Below are positions 1 through 8,600 of a DNA stretch of 17,373 nt, piece after piece. Both the position numbers and the translations under genes were made by a program. The stretch spans positions 107,157 through 124,529 of the forward strand of contig NAOQ01000176.1 in NCBI GenBank assembly GCA_002751075.1, in the 5' to 3' direction. This DNA comes from Ichthyophonus hoferi. Its lineage: Eukaryota > Opisthokonta > Ichthyosporea > Ichthyophonida > Ichthyophonidae. The first letter of the stretch is position 1. Each line of letters starts with the position of its first letter. The notes under the pieces were generated by a model, which saw only the letters and a list, made by a program, of their open reading frames with translations, made no database searches and was not told the origin of the DNA.

Positions 1-49
1 TCAGTTCAAATGTTTTAAAGAAAGCTAACTGCCAATCATAGTCATACAG

Positions 50-953
50 GATGTTTTATGGTGTGAGATTAGGGAAGGATATTCCTTGGGTAGTGGGATT
101 TCCTTTTGATTTGGGCGTGTCAGATCCACAATATCGCAGTGGACAGTACGTATATGTATTGCTCATCATATATACCTACACATATCTAGTTTAATATATT
201 TTAATATCATATAAAGCATAACATAATATTATACAATATAGTGTATTATGATATAATATAGTACGTTTGTCTGTTATTATTCTTTTGTTTATTAGTAAAT
301 TATTAGGATTAACCACATTTTACTTTATTTAGCATATATATATATATATATATATATGATTACATTATATATACTATCATAAATATTATGATATTATTAT
401 ATATGCTATTATGCAATATAAGCAATGACTCAGAGGATTGTTAATTTTATACCTTCCGCCAATCACTTTCACGCCATATATTTAAAATTAAAAAGTAAAT
501 AGACTGTTAAATATCTTTGTATATCTATATGCATGTCTATACATTTTTTTCTCTCCATCCCTTTATATATCTTTGTCTACCTATACATATCTGTCTATCT
601 TCCTTTACATATTTTTATACACCAGCTCCCTCTCCTCTTTCCCCACCTCCTCTCCTTCTCCCTTCACCTCTCCTTCCTACAGAGTACGTGCCCTTCTCAT
701 GGCCTATGCCTTTCGCACCCCAGGGTCCTACCTAACCTCTCTCTATGTAGTAGCTCTCTATCAATATATGAGTGCAGTTGAGGCCAATATCCCTGACACT
801 CCCCCCTATTTACCCGAGCCTCGGACTACACTGGACAGTACATTAAAAGATACAACAGCTAGCAAGGAGTCAGACAAGAAAACTACAATGGATAAGAAAA
901 ATAATAGTAAAAAGTTGTCTAAGAATAAGTCAAAGAAAAAAAAAGTTAACTAG
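50..953 (+). CDS. PLMT: PLMT-like phosphatidyl-N-methylethanolamine N-methyltransferase, 3' part (5' exons outside window)
   Basis: Two exons, 50..145 and 683..953, encode the last 121 residues. The acceptor before 50 has a branch-point-like gctaact at about 24. The intron donor is gtacgt, the acceptor ctacag, and the junction is phase 2. The first exon reads MFYGVRLGKDIPWVVGFPF and then SDPQYRSG. This closely resembles the plant PLMT block with YYGVRFGKTIPWV and RDPQYVGS. The second exon adds a hydrophobic span (LTSLYVVALYQYMSAVE) matching the last membrane segment and the VES region of PLMT. PLMT enzymes are small ER membrane proteins that use S-adenosylmethionine for the last methylations from phosphatidylethanolamine to phosphatidylcholine. 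The tail is longer than in Arabidopsis, rich in Lys, Ser and Thr, and ends KKVN, a KKXX-type ER retrieval signal. Family assignment comes from remembered motifs. A more distant isoprenylcysteine-methyltransferase-like protein is the alternative. Confidence 0.82.
146..682 (+). other. Intron of the PLMT-like gene
   Basis: A 537-base GT-AG intron, strongly AT-rich, with a (TA)n run near 337..357. The last 150 bases are a long pyrimidine tract before ctacag. Short ORFs translated through this tract (from 517, 533 and 573) are products of the skewed composition. Only the 573 frame matters, because it runs into the true last exon at 683. Confidence 0.8.
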
Positions 954-1170
954 GTCTTAGTTTTGGTGATATGCTACAATAGAGTTGATTGTGCTTGCTT
1001 GTATATAGGACTATGCAGTGCTTGGCTGATACGAGGACTTACTGTTACCATATTGAAAGTGTAGTACAATACAGTATAGGAGAATTGTAGTTTTTTTTTT
1101 TTTTTAAAAAAAAAAATAGAAAATTATTTAGTATTAAGCAATGTCATATACTATATACTATATATATAGC

Positions 1171-1176
1171 AATAAA
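1171..1176 (+). terminator. Candidate poly(A) signal AATAAA (proximal)
   Basis: AATAAA lies 218 bases after the PLMT stop codon, inside the left duplicated block. A second copy of the same context lies at 1385..1390. Either could direct cleavage. Confidence 0.45.
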
Positions 1177-1384
1177 GAGAACCGTATCTGTCTGTAGTTA
1201 TATCTCTAGCTGTAATAAGATAAACGAGTTTAATAATAGTATACAGTTGTCAACTAGTAAGATAAAAATGAGAAAGCTAACCATGTTTTGGTTTTGACTA
1301 TTACTGATTGTAATAAAATGTGTTACAATAGAGTTGATTGTAGTTAATTGCATATAAACTATTTCCTTGGTTATAAACATGAAC

Positions 1385-1390
1385 AATAAA
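1385..1390 (+). terminator. Candidate poly(A) signal AATAAA (distal, duplicated copy)
   Basis: This AATAAA is in the same local context (caataaagagaa) as the one at 1171, in the right duplicated block. A third AATAAA follows at 1424. Two alternative 3' ends for the PLMT transcript are possible. Confidence 0.4.
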
Positions 1391-1500
1391 GAGAATTTTA
1401 TGTCTGTGGCTGTCTCCAGTTGTAATAAATACAAATAGTATAATAGAGTAAACCTAATTGAAATCGATTCCGGTAGGGCGAGGCTAGAAATGAAATAGAA

Positions 1501-2344
1501 TTAGACGTTAAGAATTGCTGAAATACTTTTGCAATAACATTTTTCTCTCTCCCTTTCTTTTTATATATAGATTAAGCAGTTTAATATGATTGGATGCAAG
1601 GATCATAGATTAGCCATTGGCCCAGTCATATCAACGCTTGGATCAAAATTATATTTGAATAACTATGACCTTGACAAATAAATTAATCTCGCCATTATCA
1701 ATCAAATCATACGAGGTTCCAGATCTAATAGCTTATGTACGTAATCAATTAATATTAGAATCAGTTAACAGGAATCAATAAGCCGATGATAATTAATTAG
1801 CAGTCAATCAGGGGAGTGCTGATGAACACCCTCACTGATGAGGAAATGGTTCATAGGAAATATCTGAATAAAAACAAAGACACTTAATTCTTTAAAACTA
1901 TGCGAACCAATTTTCTAGATTAATTAGACGTTCAATTAGCCAAACCTATTAATCCATAGTAATTTAACCATCGATACAAAATAGTCACCGCTATCTTTAA
2001 TATAATATACGATTAGTATAAATGTGAGAGATTATCCTAATTCATAATTTTAATTAAGACTAATGATAATAATTAACCTATATCGGGGTGACCTTCTCAT
2101 TCTAGTGTATGAGTTATTACTAAAACAATATTCCTGTCGCTTTTTATATCTTAATATCTGGTAAAGCTACATAAAAAGTTATGAGTTATAAAAATTGGTT
2201 CGCACATGACACATGACGATAATGCATGTTATGGTATTCGGATAGCGCAAACATTTAATTAGATAGCCTAGAAGAGGGGCTTGATACGCTACCAATCAAG
2301 AACATGTACTAGCGTATATACATATTACATCGTTAATTCTTAAT
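1501..2344. other. Intergenic DNA between convergent PLMT and DAD1
   Basis: No open frame or RNA gene is supported on either strand. The sequence is AT-rich with many attaatta-type words. The only larger structure seen is a 14-base inverted repeat bounding 1901..2204. Confidence 0.6.
1901..2204. repeat. 304-base segment bounded by a perfect 14-base inverted repeat (possible MITE)
   Basis: The left end tgcgaaccaatttt (1901..1914) is the exact reverse complement of aaaattggttcgca (2191..2204). Size and AT-rich interior suit a small non-autonomous DNA transposon. No convincing target-site duplication flanks it and no transposase is present, so an origin as a chance palindrome pair is possible. 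Confidence 0.3.
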
Positions 2345-2350
2345 TTTATT
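2345..2350 (-). terminator. Poly(A) signal of DAD1 (AATAAA on minus strand)
   Basis: The plus-strand tttatt reads AATAAA on the minus strand, about 50 bases after the DAD1 stop codon, a normal distance for a short 3' UTR. Confidence 0.5.
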
Positions 2351-2400
2351 TCTCTTATCATAATTCCATGAAATTCAAGACTATCCCATGATATACCGAC

Positions 2401-4934
2401 TTAACCCATGAAGTTCAATACCCAGATATGTAGGATAGCATTGCATAGTAAATAGTCAGAGAAGGCTCTCTTAGGTGGAGACATGGTGAAAACATCAGGT
2501 CTGTCGGTAGATTGCATGCGAAGGGCAACTGTTATACAGTAGTAGGTTAGCGATAGCATGCAATAGTATAGCATAGTTAAGTATATTACAGTATATGATA
2601 AACGATTAGATATGTCTGCGAATTGCATACAAAGAGATACTAGAGAGTAATTAACGTAAGAGAAATCGAGTTGGGTGCTGGAGTGTGGACTATATCTATA
2701 TAAGATAAGTATAAGATAGAGAGAAAGGCACAGAAAAGAGAATTTTTTTGAAGAGGTATATATATATAGGTATAGGAAGGAAAATAGAAATCGACGGAGA
2801 GAAGCATGTTTGGCGTATAGAATACACATAATATGACAGTGTTATGTTCTGTAATATTGTGTGTTTTCTTCATTCAGTTTGTGCACGTCTTGTTTTGTGT
2901 ATTATATTGACGTATTCTTAGTAAGTGTATGTATCTAATAATAAATAAAGAGAGATAAGAGAACAACATATATCAGTAGGTAGGTGTAAGTAGATAAACA
3001 GGTAAATAAGTAAATAAATAAATTTAAGTATATATATATATATATATCAACCTTGTAGCTCCAAGCTCCAAATCAATAAGAAATATTAGTTATTCACAAA
3101 GAATCTCCATCAAACTTAACTAGGAAGGAACGTCTTTTTTCTAGTAATAGGCAAATATAATAACAAAACATAAAAAGAACGAACTGTAAAAGTGCAGTGA
3201 ATGCTTTGGTTCCAACATATAGATTTAATAGTCAAAATAAAGGTGTCAACAGTATTACAATGGAGTAATAAAAATACAGATCATAGTATCACAAGATATA
3301 TAACTAATCAATCCTATCGGGTTCTATATTTTATACTTATATACTAGCATAGTCACTCATACCATATCATACCTGTCAACACAAAGGTACCAATAGTAGA
3401 GAGGAAACCAGCCAGGAAGGAGTTAAAAGGGTATGGACCAATCGCCACACAGTACTAGTAGAATAGTCCAATCTGGTTAGACTACTATATTTATACCCAT
3501 GTATATACCCTGTATTCCGCATCATATTCTATCCTGTACTATGATTATTATCGTATATTTTCTGCCTTTTTTCAAAGATTATACAATCTAATATGCCATC
3601 AATGCCTTGATTGGTTAACCTGAGCAATCAGTAACTAGATCGAGATTGATTTTATAAAAAGAAGAAGATGCATGATGTCTGTATAAATACAATAATCCTT
3701 CATAGCACCAACATGCTATTACATACTACAATATACTATTACATACTATGATATACTACTACATACCATCACATACTATTATATGCCATCACATACTATC
3801 ACACTATGATATACTACTATATACTATTACATACTATTACATACCATCACATACTATCCCTTATTATCCCACATCTAACAATATAAAACCATAATTCCGA
3901 ATCCAAAGCAGGGAAAAGGAATCAAGCAAAATTCTTAACGATATAAATACAGTGCTAGCCCTATATACAATATATATATATCTGTACATGTATACATTAA
4001 CATTGTCAAAAGGGACTTGCGCAAATAAAATAACTCCTTTTCATTGGTTATATATCATGTGTATATTTCATTAAACAGAATAATATAGAATATAATAATA
4101 GTAATAATAATAATAAAGTATATATATATATATCAACTGTTCCTAAAAATTCTGGTGTGCGAGCAAGTGCCCTATAACATAGATGCTCTTCTATAGTACT
4201 ACTATATTATAACATATCATACAATCTATACACTACAATATACAACATTACGAGGTTATTCGTTTTAATCACCACAATTAACAAATACCAATAAAATAAC
4301 CATTCAAATAAAAGGAGTGAAAATGAATTTAAATATTTCATATCATAATACAAAGATAATATAATACTATGCATATATTACATATATTACATTTATACTC
4401 TCATTTCAAGACTGGCTACAGTATATGACCAGAGATGATATAGTATGAGATGATAGAAATGGTATAACAGTAAATTAAATAACTGTTATGATAAACGATA
4501 TATACTGATCAGAACCTATTAGTCAAAAAGACACGACAAAGTCCAGTATACAAACATAAAAACATCATTAAATCTATAGCTATTCAGGGCTTCAACATCT
4601 ATTCATACTGCTAAACAATGAATACAAAAAACTACAACTATTTTCAAACATGCATAATAATTAATATAAAGTAGAAAAACAACCATCAAGTGTTACGCGG
4701 GAATATAGGTGCGTAGTTCATAAAGACTTTAAAAGTATAAGTAACCATTTACAACAATTATTTCTCTCCTTCCCCTCCTCCCCAACCCTTACTTACCACA
4801 AACTGGAAGATGCCAGTTAGCATAATACAAAATAGAAAGGCATCAATGGCTTTTATCTTGATAGAGGTACTCTTTTTGTATGCCTCAAACCCACTCATAA
4901 TCCCAAAAGTCGTCTCACTTGTTTCTTTAGTCAT
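2401..4934 (-). CDS. DAD1: DAD1/Ost2, oligosaccharyltransferase subunit (complete, 3 exons)
   Basis: Three minus-strand exons, 4934..4797, 3454..3373 and 2528..2401, encode 115 residues (human DAD1 has 113). Donors are gtaagt and gtatga. Acceptors end ctag and acag. Phases are 0 and 1. Key family blocks are seen in order: KIKAIDAFLFCIMLTG (about 26..41), QFVYCVAIGPYPFNSFLAGF (44..63), FVLTVALRMQ (70..79), SPPKRAFSDY (about 88..97) and a C-terminus ILHIWVLNFMG like human ILHLVVMNFVG. Three hydrophobic segments fit the known topology. DAD1 is a small integral ER-membrane subunit needed for assembly and activity of oligosaccharyltransferase, which N-glycosylates nascent proteins. Starting at Met1 gives the expected length; Met13 is a second possible start. 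The conserved SPERAF motif is changed to SPPKRAF. Convergent with PLMT and divergent from TBC1D20. Confidence 0.96.
3455..4796 (-). other. Intron 1 of DAD1 (1,342 bases)
   Basis: A large AT-rich intron between phase-0 exons, with donor gtaagt at 4796 and acceptor AG at 3455..3456. It carries the 10-base minisatellite at 3711..3867 and no coding signal on either strand. Confidence 0.85.
3711..3867. repeat. Degenerate 10-base minisatellite in DAD1 intron 1
   Basis: About 15 head-to-tail copies of a unit close to ACATACTATT, with variants such as atatactact and acataccatc. The register slips once, near 3801, where one unit is shortened to 8 bases. Confidence 0.85.
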
Positions 4935-5047
4935 TTTAGTTGTTAGGGTTCTAATATCCTTCTAATACAATATTACAAACACGCCACACTCTAAAACTGA
5001 AACATAACCTAAAATAACGATTCGAATTTTTGGAATAAAAAGCCTAT

Positions 5048-5057
5048 GGGGGGGGGG
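5048..5057 (+). repeat. G10 homopolymer upstream of DAD1
   Basis: A run of ten G, rare in this AT-rich window, 114 bases upstream of the DAD1 start codon. On the minus strand, which DAD1 uses, it reads as a poly(C) run. Confidence 0.8.
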
Positions 5058-5089
5058 TTGTCATGGGCTTAATTAGATGGGAAATTAAG

Positions 5090-5117
5090 TTAACCATATT
5101 GAGTTATTTATGGTTAA
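5090..5117. repeat. Perfect inverted repeat, 9-base stem and 10-base loop
   Basis: TTAACCATA (5090..5098) pairs exactly with TATGGTTAA (5109..5117). It sits in the divergent intergenic region and could be a protein-binding palindrome or a chance hairpin. Confidence 0.5.
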
Positions 5118-5577
5118 TATCCCCGGGTGGTAATTAAGAGCCGTTTAAGGTATTTATGGCTATTTTTAGCATGCTACAATTGAGATTTATATATATATAT
5201 CATTTTTCTCAATCAATAAAAGCCATTTTAATCTTAAAAAATATAATACAATCTATTAAAATATTATTATTAATACTAAAGTTAATAATATGTAGCTGAT
5301 TAAGTCTTTAGTAATACTTTATGGTTTGTAGTCCAAGTTGTTTTTACCTGCGAACATATCTGGGTCATAACACGGATCGTAATATAAAAACCATATCTAA
5401 TTAAGTAAAGTAATTCTATTGGTTTAAATGCAATTAATAAATATGCAGAGGTCCAAGAAAGAAAGAGTTAATAATTCAGCATGAATATATGGGCTTTAAG
5501 TTGTCATTCTGATTCGCTGATAACATTTTAAATTATACGGTACTAATAATAATAACAATAATAATAAACAATAGCGG

Positions 5578-5601
5578 CAACAACAACAACAACAACAACA
5601 A
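5578..5601 (+). repeat. (CAA)8 microsatellite before the TBC1D20 start
   Basis: Eight CAA units, preceded by mixed AAT/AAC triplets from about 5543. The run is in frame with the downstream ATG (as aca) but an in-frame TAA at 5565..5567 and the lack of an upstream ATG place it outside the protein, most likely in the 5' UTR. Confidence 0.8.
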
Positions 5602-5633
5602 TAGCAATAGTATATATATGCAAAAGCGTAGCT

Positions 5634-8600
5634 ATGAACGAGAGGAGAAGGCGTGAACGTAAGGCCACAAGGCCAAGGCCGAAAAGAGAAATGTGGGATT
5701 ATAGTAAGTGATGCAAATAATAAATTACAGGAGGAATTTTGAAAAACATTCGGAGGCATGATGGCGGGGCTTGAAGTCTTCCAATGGGGTGTGTGAAAAA
5801 AGGGAGTATTAGGTCAAGGGCATATATATATATATATAGATATATGCAAGGTTTAGTCTAATAATGTAAGTATATGCAACCATTCTGTTGGCATTCTTCC
5901 TAGTAAAATTTAATACGGAATCTCTATTTAGTAATGCTTCTGTATATTTTCTTGCCTATGTTTTTTAGATTATAGTGCGCTGTGCTGATAAGAAAGCCTC
6001 TGAATATTACTATTACTATTACTGTTATTATTATAGTTATTATTATTATTCCTCTTACTATTACTATTACTATTACTATTACTGTTATTATTATATTTAT
6101 TATTACTATTACTATTACTATTATAGTTATTAATACTAATACTAATACTATTATAGTTATTCTTACTATTACTATTACTATTATTATTATAGTTATCTTT
6201 ACTACACGCATTTAAGAAATTAAGCAAGCAAATATATAGATATATGTGTATGTATACGTTCCTATTTGCACGGATCTATTTCATGGGTTTTAATCTACAC
6301 ATTATCTTACATTTTATATTCATTTCCCATTCAGATTTGTCTAGACTTGTCATTGGATAGTAAAGGACTTACAACCAGTATATAATATAGATTATATATT
6401 TATTTTATGTTACCCATCATATATTGTGATTATATCTATATCTATTGTATCATGCTCCATCACATATTATATACATCTCTACCCATGAATTGTATAATTA
6501 CATAACTATAAACGTTCATGTATTTATGTGCTTGCTTGTAATTGAGTCATGATATTTATTACATGTTTAACTTGCTTACACAGTTGGCCAAAACTTAAGA
6601 TCTATCATTTTAATTATATTGAAGTTAAATAATGTTTAGTTATAAACCAGCCAATAGACTATTTACTTAATTTTTATCTCCCCACAGAAAAGATCTTTAA
6701 AATCAACAAAGCCCTAGATTGCAATCCCCCCAATGTAGTGGCACTTAGAAAGGTAAGGGTATATTATGTTATATTATATTGTATAGTATTATATTATATA
6801 TAGCATATCACATCATCTTTGAATTTGCCATATATATATCACAGCATATCACATTATATCCTAATATACTATGTATTATATCATAGCATATCACATTGTA
6901 TCCTAATATACCATTAGTATATCATAGTATCAGTAATATTAGACTTACTTTCAACTGCATCTAAATATGTTGGTTGGGATTAATAAACTGCACTCTAGAA
7001 ATAGTCACCGAGAATGTTATTTCCTTGCTTGCAGGGTACAGGGAGGGCTTTATACGCCTCTATACCTCTATGCCTATGTACATATATAGCTAGTTGCAGC
7101 ATAGTACTCGCTGGTAGTAAACATTGCCAGGTTAATCTCTAGCAGTCTAATAAAGTAATTCACCTCACTCACTTTAGACTATTCGCTGAGACGCGACCTT
7201 TCCCACTCACTCCTATTCTACCTATAGTATAACGTCTATACTTTCATACCCAATCTCTATCAATAGGTATTGCTCCTTATATAGATGATATTTTTAGTAA
7301 CATTGCAATCTGTATCGCAACTGAGGGAGTGTTATATGAACAATCAACAAATATAATAATAGAATTGCACTAATAATTCAAACACTATATATACGCAATG
7401 AGTTACTAAAACAGGATTCTTGGGTGGTGTCTTTAAAGCAATAGCGATGGTTGGTTCTTCAATGCTATGGATTTAAAATTTAAAATTTAAAATTAAACAA
7501 CAAGTTTAAAACCAATTAAATGTGTACAATTATGATAGTATGATAGTATGGTAGTATAATAATACAATAGGATAGTAATATAATAATACAGTAATATAAT
7601 AGTATAATAATATAGAAACATACGAGCACAATAGTATATACATATGAGTTTTTAACAAACCAATGACAGCACATGTTTTCAGTTAGCCCTCAGTCGAGGA
7701 GGCCTTATATCAGAGGGACTTCGTCAAAGAGCTTGGCCAGTTCTAGTTGGGTTTGATGGTGCTATAGCAGCTATTCCATTTCACAGTATGTTTCTTATAT
7801 CTAACATATATATATGTAAATCGACTAGTATGGAATGACATATAGACATTGATTGAAGGATATAGTAAGATATAGAAATAGATAATAGGATATAGTATTG
7901 TATCCTATTTGTTTGTGTAAATAGATGTATATTGAAGTTATTTATTTTCAGGTATCTATTAGCTACTACTAATGTCAATGCATCTGTGCCAATTTCTACA
8001 TAGATATACGTTGTACATTGTATATACCATGCGGTTAAGTCGCAGATATACTCTTACCATCTTTGCTTTTACACATAGGCATACACATTTCCAGTTTTTC
8101 CATATACATATTTATTGTATTTTTTGATAGGTCTCATCATAGGTGGAGTTTTATGTACACACACACACATATATATATATTTTATTTTATTATTACATCA
8201 TTATTATGTGTTGTTTAAAGCACCAATGAATCTTCTTTAATGTCATATCTTATTATGTGTTAATTCCTTGCAGCTTATTGCTATGCTGGAAAATAATCTC
8301 AAATTTTATAAAAAATAATGGATTTACTGAAAGTTTGTTCTTCTTTTTTTTTTTCCCCAATTTTTTTTAGTGTGCCATGTGTGCCATATGAGTTGTGTAC
8401 TGCTATGTTAAAGTATGTTCCTATAAAATACGATTTTATAGTTATAGCATGTGATGTAATATAGTACATAATATAATATATGAAGTAGATTACAATTTAT
8501 AATATAGTTTATGGCATATTATGTAAGAGATTTTTATTGGAATTGTATACTCATCTTATATATACAAGGTTGAGTGTATGTATTATAATCTATTGGTCTT

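Larger units (their letters stand above)
975..1431 (+). repeat. Imperfect direct duplication in the PLMT 3' flank
   Basis: Copy A (975..1221) and copy B (1324..1431) share tacaatagagttgattgt exactly. Further on they share caataaagagaa, then a diverged run ending in gttgtaataa in B and gctgtaataa in A. The blocks are in the same order and orientation, so this looks like an old tandem duplication of the poly(A)-site region, with an insertion in A or a deletion in B. Confidence 0.6.
954..1500 (+). other. 3' UTR and downstream flank of the PLMT-like gene, with a duplicated block
   Basis: No coding signal is seen after the TAG at 951..953. The region holds several poly(A)-signal hexamers (AATAAA at 1171, 1311, 1385 and 1424). 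Two diverged copies of one segment are present: an 18-base identity at 975..992 and 1324..1341, then a second matching block at 1170..1221 and 1384..1431. In the left copy the two blocks are about 135 bases further apart, and the extra sequence includes a T15A11 tract at 1091..1116. Confidence 0.6.
4935..5633. promoter_or_regulatory. Shared upstream region of divergent DAD1 and TBC1D20
   Basis: These 699 bases separate the two start codons and should hold both promoters and 5' UTRs. No TATA box or start site can be fixed. Visible landmarks are a G10 run (5048..5057), a hairpin with a 9-base stem (5090..5117), the palindrome cccggg near 5122..5127, mixed AAT/AAC triplets from about 5543, and a (CAA)8 run at 5578..5601 that ends 32 bases before the TBC1D20 ATG, probably in its 5' UTR. 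Confidence 0.5.
6753..7682 (+). other. TBC1D20 intron 2
   Basis: A 930-base phase-0 intron, donor gtaagg, acceptor gttttcag. It holds a 41/42-base direct repeat (6843..6925), a 7-base tandem at about 7472..7494 and tata-rich low complexity at about 7534..7615. No exon is needed here: residues 30 and 31 join collinearly with human. Confidence 0.85.

Noticed and set aside
517-781. Short ORFs through the pyrimidine tract before PLMT exon 2
   Set aside because: They are low-complexity translations of an intron polypyrimidine tract and do not match the family frame.
1810-1855. Hammerhead-ribozyme-like words (ctgatga twice, then gaaa)
   Set aside because: The flanking bases do not form the three helices around the core. 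There are only short GAGG/CCTC-type pairings, so no ribozyme is supported.
2529-2829. Extension of the minus-strand ORF upstream of DAD1 exon 3
   Set aside because: Only the 2401..2528 part is DAD1. The rest is intron read through by chance, with an acceptor at 2529..2530 and no conserved sequence.
5758-5792. Alternative first exon of TBC1D20 beginning ATGATGGCGGGG (MMAGLEVFQW)
   Set aside because: It is in phase and has a possible gtgtgt donor. The exon at 5634 has a stronger gtaagg donor and its Arg-rich product matches the basic N-terminus of the family.
5924-6227. Overlapping ORFs on both strands giving Asn-Ser or Ile-Val repeats
   Set aside because: They are translations of the ATT/ACT triplet array, which lacks stops in several frames.
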